From Miscanthus floridulus (lineage: Eukaryota > Streptophyta > Magnoliopsida > Poales > Poaceae), in contig NC_089583.1 in NCBI RefSeq assembly GCF_019320115.1, positions 84,089,928-84,153,927 on the forward strand: a stretch of DNA of 64,000 bases, read 5' to 3'. The notes under the pieces are model-generated. The model ran no database searches, was not told the origin of the DNA, and was given only the letters and a program-made list of their open reading frames with translations. Within the stretch, counting starts at the first letter, position 1; each line of letters begins with the position of its first letter. Of this stretch, positions 1 to 11,279 are shown in pieces. The position numbers were made by a program, and so were the translations under genes.

Positions 1-123
1 TTGTCGAACAAGATGGCTTTTTCCATGGGCTCTTCGTCCCTCCCGTAGCCTGGCTAGATCTTCACGGTCAGATCCATCTCATGGGTCATCAACGCTGACA
101 GAGTCGGAGAGCTCATCGAGCCA

Positions 124-960
124 GTGCAGATCGATTTTGCGCCGATCACCCCAACACCTACGACTGCAGATCCGATCTTAGAACCGCCTCTGAGGTCGCC
201 TTCATCAACAACTCGCCGCCTGCTTCCTTGTTACCAGAGGAGGCAGATCAACAATGATGATTTGATTGTATCCATTGATCAGGTTGGTCTGAAGCTCGCC
301 GATTGCCTCTCCATCGTCGAATCAGCTCAGGACACTCTAGTTCAACGCCAACCACCCTTCGATCTAGATCTATCGGAGGTTTCTCAGGAGACTCTGAGGG
401 TCATAGCCCTATGCTTTGTGTTTGCCAATGTCACCGCCGCTTACCAAGATGCCCTAAGGGGTAGATTCATCGACCAGGCTGGAGATGTCCATCCTCCCAC
501 CAACCAGATCGCCAACTAGGCACCGCCGGCCATCAACATGCTGCACATCGACCGACGCCTCAGAGCATCCCTCCAAATCATCTTGGAGGAGAATCTAGAC
601 TTCGAGTCCCAGGGTTCTACGAAGGCCGTGGCTGAAGCCACCACCGAGCTACTTCCTCTCCCTCCTTTCCATGGTGGTGCAATCTTTAATGTCAGCATCG
701 ACAGTCCCCCTCGGAATGGCAAAACCGAGGAGGAACACGCCGCTCGCGAGAACCGGAATGTCAACCATGCATAGCGCCAAGCAAACAAGATTGCTCTCGT
801 GATGGTCGAGCAACAACTTGACTCGCAAGGAAGGCCACTCCAACGCAACCTCAACGATGAGTTTGTCCACGTTGACGGCCATGACGTCTACAAGACCCCA
901 AGCTTCAATCTCGCAATGGCCACTAACAAGCTCGCCCGGCTCCCATAGACACCCGAGGTC
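124..960 (+). pseudogene. gypsy gag fragment (element E)
   Basis: Two reading frames, 124-519 and 538-774, are separated by a single in-frame stop and continue in degraded form to about 960. The first is rich in Pro, Thr and Ser. The second contains the pattern DSPPR followed by an Arg/Asn/His/Ala-rich stretch that I associate with N-terminal gag regions of grass gypsy elements. Translation near 790-950 resembles the gag stretch that precedes the capsid core. Capsid core and zinc knuckle are missing, so this is a partial gag. The assignment rests on remembered family resemblance rather than a database match. Confidence 0.5.
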
Positions 961-1147
961 TCCAAGGTCACCGCCATGCTTAAAGTGACACACTGTCAGG
1001 TCAATGAGATCCACCAGGATCAGAGACCTTCATACTCCACAACCTCGATTCACCGATCAGCCACGACAAGAACTGATCAGCCGTGACAAGAACTGATCAC
1101 CGCTAAAGTTGCTTCACCGACCAGCACCATGATGACAGGCAACCCGA

Positions 1148-1273
1148 CCATGGGAAGGGCCTTACGTCGTCAAAGAGGTTACCTGACCAGGGTCTTATCG
1201 CTTATGTGATTTAGACGGAATCGATGTCCCCAACTCATGGCACATCAAGCACCTCATACGTTTCTATCCTTGA
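1148..1273 (+). pseudogene. C-terminal end of gypsy integrase (element E)
   Basis: Read in one frame, this gives the end of a gypsy polyprotein: a WEGPYVVKEVT block, then a DLDG-x-DVPNSWHIKHL block and a terminal RFYP followed by a stop. Most grass gypsy polyproteins end this way. A single in-frame TGA lies after KEVT, at the place where the family usually has Arg (CGA), which fits a C-to-T change. The upstream part of pol has been deleted, joining gag almost directly to this tail. It marks the end of the coding part of element E. Confidence 0.7.
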
Positions 1274-1416
1274 AATGCCCCAGACATGTACTCTCCACTT
1301 TATGATGAACAAAATTTTGATCTCCATAATTTGTCTCCACTTTTTCTCCATTACGGTTTAATCTCCACTTACGGTCGCCGAGCTCTATGCTACTCCATAA
1401 CGAACTCCAATATGAA

Positions 1417-1665
1417 ATCGCCAACGTATTTCGCCAAACAGACTTCTCCAAGTCGCCGACCACGTTTCTCCAAATCGCCAACGTATTTTGCCAAATAGGT
1501 TTCTCCAAGTCGCCGACCACATTTCTCCAAATTGCCAACATATTTTGCCAAACATGTTTCTCTAAGTCGCTGACCACGTTTCTCCAAATCGCCAAAGTAT
1601 TTCGCCAAACAGGTTTCTCCAAATCGTCGAACACTTTTCTCCAAATCTCCAAGATATTTCACCGA
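1417..1665 (+). repeat. 57-bp tandem repeat, about 4.4 units
   Basis: The motif ATCGCCAACGTATTTCGCCA recurs with starts at 1417, 1474, 1531, 1588 and, degraded, 1645, which is an exact 57-bp period. The array lies just after the polyprotein end of element E, where Tat-type elements commonly carry tandem repeats. Because 57 is divisible by 3, long but meaningless open frames run through it on both strands. Confidence 0.9.
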
Positions 1666-2164
1666 TCAATGAGCAACATACGTTCTGTTCTATGCTCTAT
1701 GGAAAAGACGCAGTCTTCGATCTCTCCCTACATGTGCTACGGGCTCTGTGCTCTGTGTTATGGGTGGTCGGCTGCGGTTCCTTGGTCATGCCTATTCCTC
1801 CTACACGTGCATGGGCTCCACACTCGATGCTATGGACTATGGGCTAGCCAAGGCTGAGAGCTCAGTAAAGAACTAACTGCTCAGACACCACTTATACTAC
1901 GTTTATCTCCAAGTTATTTCGCTAACCACCGAGCAGCACACGTCCCGCTCTGCACTCTATGGAGAAGACCCAGTCTCCGATCTCTCCCTACATGTGCTAC
2001 GGGCTCCGCACTCTGTGTTATGGGTGGTCGGCTGTGGTTCCTTGGTGACGCCTGTTCCTCCTACACATGCATGGGCTCCACGCTCGACGTTATGGACTAT
2101 AGGCTAGCTAAGGCCATAGAGTTTAGTAACGAACTAACTGCTCGGATGCTACTTATACTACGTA
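1645..2164 (+). repeat. 260-bp tandem duplication, two units
   Basis: Unit 1 is 1645-1904 and unit 2 is 1905-2164. Both contain a CCGATCTCTCCCTACATGTG-like block and a TTATGGGTGGTCGGCTG block at 260-bp spacing, with scattered differences. Each unit begins with a degraded start of the 57-bp motif, so the two repeat classes share an edge. Sequence from 2165 to 2287 is AT-rich spacer. Confidence 0.85.
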
Positions 2165-2287
2165 TAATTGCGTTAGGGTTATTACTACAACGATTTTTTA
2201 CCACAAATACGAGCAAGCCGCATAAACATGCACTTTATAATATTTATACAAATACATAAATGTTTTCTGTGCTCTCGCATGCTCTAA

Positions 2288-3624
2288 CTACCCTCTCCAA
2301 ATGTTACAGATAATACTCTCTGAGCAGATCACCAAGCTCCTGCCATCACCATCCATCTTGCCAAATAGGTCTATGTTGTCAGCTAGCTTTTTTGCTGTGT
2401 CCTCCACCTCATCCTCCAGCTGCTGGGTCTCCACCTCGCCCATCCCTTCAGTGAATCTAGCCCCTATTGCTTGAAGGTCAATGGATTGATAGTGGGACCG
2501 AACCACAGCAAGGGCATGAGTAATGGCGGCAACAAAGATGTCAAAGTTGAAGCTCTCCCACACCGCCTTGCACCTCTAGATGATAGTGTTTGAACACAAT
2601 GGCCTACCATCGGGCTAAGGAGCCACCTCTAGGTCGACATAGTCGAGCACCGGTTTAACTTTGGCGACTATGACGTCGAACTTCTCCCGTTGGGTCCTGG
2701 CCTCCTGCACCAGCACATCAAACTATACCTTGACCCTTCGATGGTAGTCTACAAGCATTACAAGGTTCCATCAAGCAAGGAAACTACTTCAATAGTAACT
2801 CCAACCAGGAAGTACTCACCGTTCACCTCCTCGACCAGTTTGTCTGCTTGCCCTGTCTCCTTCATCTTCTCTCAGAGTTGTTCGACGGCTTGGCGTAGCT
2901 GGTCGAGCTCTGCATCTTGCTCTATAAGCACAATAGACATCACCAAAGATATAGCTATTCAGCAATACAAAGCATATTCACCGATATACCATACCTACTT
3001 TCTACTCGGATACACTTCTGAGTTGCTTGGATTTTTGCTCTAGTTGTGTGGAAGCACTCACCAGCTAGTCAGACTTGCCACATAGCTGCTCAGACACAGC
3101 CGTCAGCTGCTTGGATAGGATGCCCTTCTGGTACTCCAGGTCCCTCGTGTTGGACACAGCAAGGTATCGCTCATGCTGAGCCCTCTGGATGTTTTTCTCC
3201 ATAAGGTTCATCACCTCCTTGAGTTTTTCATTTTCCTCAATGAGGGGCTCCATCCTTTTGATCAGCTAGTGGCGCTGCTTGGTAGTCCGAGTTGTCCCCT
3301 GCAAGCGCATAATGTCAATGACCAACTTCGATCTCCAACGTCAAAGATGAGGATTTCAAATGCAGTACTAACCACGATTTGCTTCATCACTCTACCAAGG
3401 GCGGACTTTAGTCTCCTCATCTCCCTAGTGGTGTCTTCCTCCTCGACAACCACCACCTCGTCACCATGTCTATGGAGGATTTGGATGGCCTAGAGTCAAG
3501 ACCCCTCACGTTCAATCTCTTCCAACTCGTCGTCCTCCGCCATGGCTGGAGGCACCACCGGGGGGTTCTGTGGCCAGACAGTGGGTTTGACCACGCTCTA
3601 TGATGCCTCGAGGGGGGGCGTCAG
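2288..3624 (-). pseudogene. Antisense ORF of element E, 3' portion (split by element A)
   Basis: The minus-strand frames here continue the ORF that enters at 16,706. They encode a charged, helical, probably coiled-coil region, including 3,253-3,065 with heptad-like Leu/Glu/Lys spacing and 3,456-3,262, and end with the Glu-rich C-terminal part at 2,563-2,288. Several in-frame stops occur, many of them TAG. If element A and one copy of its target duplication are removed in thought, the reading frame runs through the junction without a shift. This region matches the C-terminal half of the extra antisense ORF of grass gypsy elements. The function of that protein is unknown to me. Confidence 0.6.
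3620..3624. repeat. Left target-site sequence of element A (GTCAG)
   Basis: GTCAG precedes the left LTR of A, and GTCTA follows its right LTR at 16,706-16,710. The match is 3 of 5. Using one copy of GTCAG restores the reading frame of the interrupted antisense ORF, which supports this as the target site with later mutation. Confidence 0.5.
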
Positions 3625-5082
3625 TGAAAGGATCAAGATGCCCAAGAGGGAGGTGAATTAGGCTAATTCAAAATTTCTTTGCAATAATTAAATCCTATGG
3701 TTAGCCCAATTAACCCCTTGTGCCTAGAAAGTGTTTCTATTGATCTACCGCACAAAAGTTTAGCAACCTATGTTCCAATTCTACTCTAGCATGGAAATTC
3801 TATGAATGTAAATGACAAGAATTGAATTGCTCGAAGTAAATGTACAAAGTAAAGAGAGAAGGAGGAACACGACTGATGTTTTGCCGAGGTATCGGAGAGT
3901 CGCCACTCTCCCACTAGTCCTCGTTGGAGCACCCACGCAAGGGTGTAGCTTCCCCTTGATCCGCTGCAAGGATCAAAGTGCTCGCTATGGGTTGATTCTT
4001 TGTACACTCCATCATGGTGAATCACCCACAACCACACACAACTTGAGTTGGGTCATCCACAAGCTCCGCCGGATGATCACCAAACTTCCAATCACCACTA
4101 AGCCATCTAGGTGATGGCGATCACCAAGAGTAACAAGCACGAACTCTCACTTGACCACTGACAAGCCTAATGAGAAGGGTGGATACACACTTTGCTACTC
4201 TTGCTTTCACTAATGAGGGCTCGCTTTGGGATTCTCAAATCTAAATCACCTCACTAGGACCTTGCTCTTCTTGGCACTCACAAAGGTGTTTCTTAGCTAT
4301 TGGAATGAGCAAAAGTACCCCCACACATGAATGGAGGAAGTATTTATAACCATGGCTGAAAAATGAACCGTTATGTGCCTCTGCGGGGTGACCGGACGCT
4401 CCGGTCATGTTGACCGGACACCCCGGTCAGTTCTCCCTGAACTCTAGTGTTTAAGTTATGATCGGACGCGTCCGGTTGTGATTTTCCCTCTCTGGAACCT
4501 TACTGGAGTCGACCAGACTCTGGGACTCAGCATCCGGTCACTTCACCTCTCAGCGTCCGATCGCACCAGACGATTTCACCTTGATCAAATGTACTGATCG
4601 AACTCTACGCCAGTGTCCGGTCACCCCGGAGCCAGTGTCCGGTCAGTATTTGACCCTCCATTCACTTCCAACTCTCGATCATATATGAATAAAGTTTACT
4701 CCAATGGATCTAAGGGCTTTTTAGGAGCTACCTAGTGCTAGATTTAGCAAGTGTGCACCACACCTAACTCACTAGACTCACTTAGGTCAAGCTACCCGTC
4801 CATACCCCCTTAATAGTATGGCCAAAGGAAAAACAAAGTCCTAAACTACTCTAAGTGTCTCTTCCACTCCAATTGACACTTAGAACTAGTCCATCCTTAA
4901 CCTTATCGTCCATCCTTTGATAACCAAAATGATTTCCATCGTAGGGGCATGACCACCATGATAGCCTAATCGATCTCCATTACAATGACCTAACTTAATT
5001 GTATCTGCAAAACACACGTTAGTCATAGTAATCATGTATTGTCATTAATCACCGAAACTCAACTAGGGGCCTAATGCTTTCA
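3625..5082 (-). repeat. 3' LTR of element A
   Basis: 1,458 bp, opening TGAAAGGATC and closing ATGCTTTCA on the plus strand, so the ends form a short inverted repeat. It is close to the partner at 15,209-16,705, with scattered substitutions and small indels. It contains several CCGGACGC/GTCCGGTC palindromic motifs between about 4,380 and 4,640. Confidence 0.9.
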
Positions 5083-5097
5083 ATCTTCCCCTTTTTG
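5083..5097 (-). promoter_or_regulatory. Polypurine tract of element A
   Basis: On the minus strand this reads CCAAAAAGGGGAAGAT, directly upstream of the 3' LTR. Further purine-rich blocks lie at about 5,492-5,512 and 5,524-5,540. Multiple PPT-like motifs are a described Sirevirus trait. Confidence 0.7.
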
Positions 5098-5539
5098 GTG
5101 ATTAATGACAATATGTGAAAGAGTTGAGGTTTTTAACATGCTTGGTTCATATAAGCTTTTGACAATAAAACAAAGGAGTTAGGCAAGCTTATATGACCCA
5201 AGCCAACATGATGTACTCAAAAGATATGAAATAAGCACGAGTACAAGTAATAAAGCTCATTTGCATTGGAGTAAAACACGAAAGCAAAGCAAATGAGCAT
5301 AACACTACTGATATGACATATAAAAGATTCAAAGTAGAGAGCACACATGTCAAATATCATGATCACGTAGATATCACTATCACATAAATATAGTTTGATG
5401 CATGAAAGTAAACACACACGAATGCATAATAGTGTATCACACATAAAAACCAAATGTAATAGATAAGCTAATAGATAGACTCCCCCTAAATGTATCGCTC
5501 CCCCTATGACTAACATATTCGATCCCTCTCCCCCTTTGG

Positions 5540-8020
5540 CATTAAACACCAAAACCTAAGGGTCGGTCGGTGGGGCTGCAGCAGGATGAGTTGGGCGCTG
5601 AGGTACGAGGAGCGAGCTAAAATTATGTGCCATCATCATCTGATCTAGAGCTCTAAGCGGTCTGAACCTCTATAGCTAGAAGCGATGCTGAAGCGGTCTA
5701 GGTCGGATCAGGGACTGGAGCAGCCATAGACTATGTAGGTATCACTGAAGCAGGCGGCTCTAATGATGCAACAGAAGAAGGGAGCATCTCTGTCGTCCTG
5801 GTAATAGGTGCAACTATAGAAGGACCTGGTACATATAAATATGGAGGAGTAGGCTGCCTTGTTAACTCACTGAAAGTCGCTCTAAGGCTCCTGGAGACTA
5901 AGGTATCTAGCACTAGCAGTGAGGAAGTCTAAGCCAATGTGAAGCCCGTCTGAAGAGGTGTGAACTGCGGGGCTAGCACTGGCGAGGCAAACCACTAGGA
6001 CACCTACTCTATTGGTGAAGCAAACTATGCTGGTGGCTGTCCCTGACTCTAAAGCCCACTAGGCTATAATGCTAGAGTCATAGAAGTGGTGGCAGGCTAG
6101 CCAATCTAGGGTGAAGGCTGTGGCGGTGGAGCCCCAATGGCTGACACAACATGCTACATAAACCCAAGTAGCTACTATTGCATGAGAAGCTGCTGCTGAT
6201 GCATGGCCTACTACTGCTATATAGCCTACTGCTGTCACTAGAACTCATCTTGCTGAGTCTAGAACTGTGCGAAAGTAGCGACAGTCTCCTGTGCCTAGCA
6301 AGCCTGATCCTGCCTCGTCCACTCAAGGATGGCAAGTAGAGCGGAGTCTGTTTATGGTGCAGGTGGAGCTGAACTGGAGCTACCGACCTCATGGTCATGT
6401 CGTTGTGGAGGCATCTGAGGGATATCATGGTAGTCCTCATCTGAGCTATCACTAGGGTCGCTCTCGACCATCCCCTCCTACTAAGTATCAAGCTGCTCCT
6501 CCTCTATAGCTGCTATGCCCGTGATGGTCTTATCCTGCTGAGCTATAGTCTTTGGCACCTCTAGACGTTGGCTCAGCTAGCTGGGTGTCCTCACTGCACT
6601 ATGATGAATCATCTGAGTCATGTTGTATGCAGAGAACTCTATAGTAGCACCACTATACTCTGCCAGCATCTCAGGTGGCCTCATAGTAACTGCCCTATGG
6701 ATCAAGAATGTAATCCAGTGAGAATATGGCAGCTACTTGTGACCCCTGAACCCCTCTATAATAGTGTCCTCTATCTCTGATAGAAGGAGATCCCAAATAT
6801 CAAACACTATCTGCTGCATTAGAGAGTTTAGTAACCATAAATGTATGTGAGTCAAGCCCTCGTGATACCCCATCCTCGGAAGCAGTGTCCTCCTCATAAT
6901 AGCATCCAACACTCTAGCTATAGGAGTGAGATCACTGGGTGTCCTACTCAACCCCTCGCCGAATGGCTCTATAAAGCAATGGCGGACTAGATCTATAGGG
7001 GGCACAAGACCACCGTGAGGGCCTCTGGGAGGCGCTGTCTATCCATAGCAAACCTCATATAGCTGGATAGGCTGCTCCTGAAGTCTGAGTATCTCTCTAA
7101 CCCTAGTGCTCATCAGCCTATAATCTCTGCCTTTGAAAGCAAAGTGAATGAATCTGTGCTACGGGTCAATCCAAAGTGTAGCATAGAACTGACGAACCCA
7201 AGATGGAACATATAGGCCTATCCATCCAAGTAAATCTGTCAGCCCTAGTAGGTAAGATAGGTAAAGGGCAAATATGATCTTTAGCTGCTGCTGCAATGGT
7301 CTCAATGTTGCACACTCTTTGAGATCTGAATACTGCCCCACTGTTAAGATATGCATTATAAAAATCTTCCTACAGAGGTGTGTAGAAGCCTTCTAAAGCT
7401 TGGTCATCCCTCCTCAGCAGGAACCACTGCTCAAAGTCCACAAATCTGAGCTACTGAACCTGCTTGGTTGTGGTGGCCCTCAAATCTAAGTGAGTCACTA
7501 GAGGCGAACCCTGTGGTCTAGGTGGTGGACGTGAACCCCTCCGCTATGTCTCTGACCTCGGTGTGACTGGAGCATGGGTACTACCAGAGCAGCAAAGCTA
7601 TGGCTGAGGTGCCTACTCTGTCTCCTTGGCCTGCTCTCCCTCCTAAGTTTGCTCTGTTGGCTATGGCTGCTGCTGAGGCTCCCCTTGAGACTGACTCTCA
7701 TCAATAGCGACACGCCATCCTCCAACCATGAGAGTCCCAGCTAGACCACCATGACGTCGCTCAACCTGCTCAAGTGTAGCCCTTGTAGATGGAGAAAGCT
7801 GATATGCAATAACAACACCACTCCGAGCACCTCCTCTTTCTGCGTGCTCTATGGCCTCTGCAACTGTGGCTGCTCTCGCTGTATCTGAATCAGGGTACTT
7901 GCGCTTCCTCGTTGGTAGCTTCTTTGTCGCCTTGCCTTTTGCATCTGAAGGCTAGCAAGGCAGGGGGCCTCAGATCCTCATCATCGGGACCTCCTCCGCA
8001 TTCTTGACATGAGCCATTTG
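5540..8020 (-). pseudogene. Third ORF of element A (env-like position)
   Basis: The minus-strand reading starts at an ATG near 8,014 (a MAHVKNAEE-like start) and runs to about 5,540, roughly 800 codons interrupted by many TAG stops and shifts. The best-kept part, about 7,356-6,733, contains WVRQFYATLWIDP and DLVRHCFIEPFGEGLSRTP. I recognise this as similar to the 'putative plant transposon protein' domain (PF20167, from memory). The rest is Gln/Pro/Ser-rich with poly-Gln-like runs at 6,180-6,240. Its position after RNase H is where Sireviruses carry an 'envelope-like' gene, but no signal peptide or clear membrane segment could be confirmed. Function unknown. Element B has a homologous copy at 22,825-25,292. 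Confidence 0.6.
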
Positions 8021-8029
8021 ATGAAGCTA

Positions 8030-8830
8030 AAAACAACAACTGCCCTAACAAGAATCAACTGCCAACTGTCACTTCCGAGGCTTGGCCTCGATCCGTAATC
8101 GCGAGCTTGGCCCTAAGTTAACTATCAACTGCCAAAGGGACCACAACAGCACCGACTTGCTACACGATAGAATAGATAGGATATACAAATAAATACAATA
8201 TATCTAGAGATATGAAACCCTAAGAAAGCAAGCAGTGGATACAAATTTGGAAATGAGGGCTTGCTACCTAACGAACTAGTGAATCGATGAGAAAAGGAAT
8301 GAATCGGGGAACCATCGGGTCGGCACTGAAGCTAGGGTTAGGGTTGCAGCGAAATTCGGTGACCGAGCAATGCAATGAGGGCATGAGCATGGGCGGCAAC
8401 CCTAGAGCTAGGGCACAGGAGCAGAGAGCACGGTGGTAGCATTGGTGCATGGGGCGGTGCTGGTGAAGCGGCGCTGCTACTATGGGAGCTCAATGGCGTG
8501 CGGGCACGTGAAGGCGTGAGGAGCAGGAGTAGGGCGGTGCAGCTATGGTGGCATGGAGCTAGGGCGCGTGAAGCAGAGGCGCAGCGGCATGAATGTGCGG
8601 CAATGGCGTACGGGCACGACAGCGCATGTAGGGCATAGATAGCGCAGGCGTGGGCGGCGTGGTGGTCGCTGCGACGACAGGGGTAGGAGCGTTGCGGGTG
8701 GATACGGTGGCGATGTCGACGTGGGCTCAAGCAGATTGGGTCAGGTTGCAGCTCAATCTTGGTTATATGGTGGCCCCCATGATGTAACAAAAAAAGGAAA
8801 CATGAAAGAGTCCAGAAACCGCACATTTTC
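8030..8830 (-). promoter_or_regulatory. GC-rich leader upstream of the third ORF (element A), possible internal promoter and 5' UTR
   Basis: On the minus strand the order is: a CCATATAACC box near 8,762-8,771, a GC- and Cys/Pro-codon-rich tract (8,720-8,340), AACCCTAACCCTAG (about 8,332-8,345), an AT-rich stretch with GGGTTTCATATC, then the third-ORF start. The telomere-box-like AACCCTAA and the layout resemble host plant 5' UTRs. Element B keeps the same arrangement at 25,300-26,060. No coding function is evident. The promoter role is inferred. Confidence 0.35.
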
Positions 8831-9479
8831 TACTGACCGGACGCTCCGATGGCAGCGACCGGACGCTGCCACCCAGCGTCCGATCGATTCTAGAGAGGTC
8901 TAAAACCCCTAGAATCACAACCGGACACGTCCGATCACCATTGACCGGACGCAGGCAGAGTCCAGTCGATCCTGACTTTGTCTTCTTCGCTTGATCAGAT
9001 GCTGGATCGCCATCTGACTAGATGCTAGGAAGGTACTATTTCAGTGTCCGAACCCTCCTTCTCAGCAGCAGTTCACCTCTTGTGAACTGATCGGATGCTA
9101 GACTTCAGAGTCTGGTGCAGCGTCCGGTCACTCTTTTTCCTGCAAATCTTCAAAGTCCTTCGTGCTGCCTGTTCCTAATCAAGTCCCACCTCCAATAAGA
9201 TCTAAATAAACACCAATTGTGACTGAATGTGAGTGACCTCTCTCAAACCCTCAATTTTTTTCAAAAATATTTTGCCTTAGGCTATAATTCTTTTTAAGAA
9301 AATAGACAATAAGAGGGCAATTGAAGATAAACGACAAAACAAAATTCGTGCATGTGCAATGCAATACTTGAAAGTAAATCTAGTTGCTTGTCAAGTTTGA
9401 TCCAAGGTTAAGCTTCTTCACATGCTTTATGGCGGTTATCTTAACCACGTTAGACAAGCCCTATATGTATTACCAAAGA

Positions 9480-11080
9480 TTAAACATGTTGTATATTACA
9501 ACGCAATGCAAGGGACAACACGAGCTCATTTTTAGTGAAGTTACTAAAATCAAGCACATTGAGCTTATTCCGCAATTGACAAAAAGTCGCCTCATCTAGC
9601 GGTTTAATGAAGATATCCACCAATTGATCCTCGGTCCTTACACCTTCTAATGAAATATCATTCTTTGCAACATGATCTCTAAGATAGTGATGATGGATAT
9701 CTATGTGCTTGGTGCGAGAGTGTTGAACCGGATTATTTGCAAGTTTTACCGCACTTTCATTGTCACACAAAAGAGGTACTTTTTCTAGAACTACACCACA
9801 GTCTAGTAAAGTTTGTTTCATGTAAAGTATTTGTGCACAACAAGCACCTGTGGCAATGTATTCCGCTTCGGCGGTGGACAAAGCCACACTATTTTGTTTC
9901 TTGGAGGACCAAGACACAAGTGATCTACCAAGCAAGTGGCACCCTCCGGATGTGTTTTTTTCTATCCACTTTGTAACCGGCATAATCCAAATCGGAATAG
10001 CCAACTAATTCAAATATAACTCCATTGGGATACCAAAGGCCAATGCTTGGTGTGCACTTAAGATACCTAGGGAGTCTTTTAATGGCAATCAAATGAGTTT
10101 CCTTAGGATTAGCTTGAAATCTAGCACACATACACACACTAAACATGATGTCGGGCCTAGATGCTGGTTAAATATAACAAGCTACCAATCATAGAGCGGT
10201 AGAGAGTTTGATCAACCATGTTACCTCCCTTATCTAGGTGGAGATGTCTATTGGTTGGCATTGGTGTCTTGATTGGCTTACATTCATCCATCTTGAATCT
10301 TAGAGATGAAAATCCCTTCTCGCATTTGCTTAACTTGAAAACTAAGAAAGAATGTAAGCTCTCCAATCATTGACATCTTGAACTCTTTCGACATCAATTC
10401 ACCAAACTCTTTGCAAGAATCTTCATTTGATGATCCAAAGATGATATCATCAACATACACTTGACAAATGAAGATATGCCCATCAAGCTTCTTGGTGAAT
10501 AGTGTGGTGTCGACCTTCCCAATGGTGAAGCCCTTCTCAATGAGGAAGTCCTGAAGGCGCTTATACCAAGCTCTTGGGGCTTGCTTAAGCCCATATAACG
10601 CCTTAGGACAACCTATAAACATGATTAGGATATCTAGGGTCTTCAAACCCGAGGAGGTTGATCAACATAGACTTGTTCATTAATAAAGCCATTTAAAAAT
10701 GTACTTTTCACATCCATTTGATATAGTTTCATGTCATGATGTGATGCATATGCAAGGAGGATATGAATGGCTTCTAGTCTTGCAACTGGTGCAAAGGTCT
10801 CTCTAAAATCCAAACCTTCAACTTGAGAGAACTCTTTTGCAACTAGTCTTGCCTTGTTCCTCACAACTACACCTTGATCATCTTACTTGTTGCGGAACAC
10901 CTACTTTGTTCCAATGACTCTTGCACCTTTTGGTCGCTCTTCAAGAGTCCAAACTTCATTGTGGGTGAAGTTGTTCAACTCTTCATGTATGGCATTTATC
11001 CAATCCGGATCTTGAAGAGCTTCTTCTACCTTAGTAGGCTCAAAGCAAGAGATAAAAGAGTGATGTGCAATAAATGAGGC
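9480..11080 (-). pseudogene. copia reverse transcriptase and RNase H (element A)
   Basis: Reverse transcriptase covers about 11,080-10,150. It shows [17 protein letters not shown], an ALYGLKQAPRAWY block, QVYVDDIIFGSS with the YVDD catalytic motif, and KPIKTPMP. RNase H covers 10,004-9,480 with LVSWSSKKQNSVALSTAEAEY and CDNESAVKLANNP. These are standard Ty1/copia blocks that copy the element RNA into DNA and degrade the template. The frame is broken at several places (about 10,864, 10,646 and 10,366), and about 30 bp present in element B near 27,510-27,540 are missing here around 10,300. The catalytic motifs are still present, but the gene is not translatable as one protein. Confidence 0.9.
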
Positions 11081-11279
11081 AATTTTTTGTGAGCGAGTCA
11101 TTACACCCTTTGATGGACTCCCTATGATGAGATCTTGTGGATGATCTTGTAGTAGAGGTGTGTTTCTTCTATTGACCACTTGAGGAGGGGGTTGTGGAGC
11201 ATCAACATCTTGTGCTTGTACCACCATTTGATCATGAGAGACATGAGTGTCTTCATTTTCTACTCTCCCATCTTTATTA

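Noticed and set aside
1417..1665. Regularly spaced repeats that superficially resemble a CRISPR array
   Set aside because: The 57-bp units are continuous and conserved along their whole length with no unique spacers, and they lie in a gypsy element of a plant genome.
1254..1857. Long repeat-rich ORFs on both strands over the 57-bp array
   Set aside because: They exist because the repeat period is divisible by three. No start context, domain or neighbour supports a protein.
5540..8020. Calling the third ORF a true viral envelope gene
   Set aside because: No signal peptide, fusion peptide or clear transmembrane segment could be seen. 'Env-like' is used only for its position.
8268..8826. A 162-codon Cys/His/Pro/Ala-rich ORF upstream of the third ORF
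   Set aside because: It follows the GC-rich composition of the leader, is not conserved as a frame in element B, and lacks a recognisable domain.
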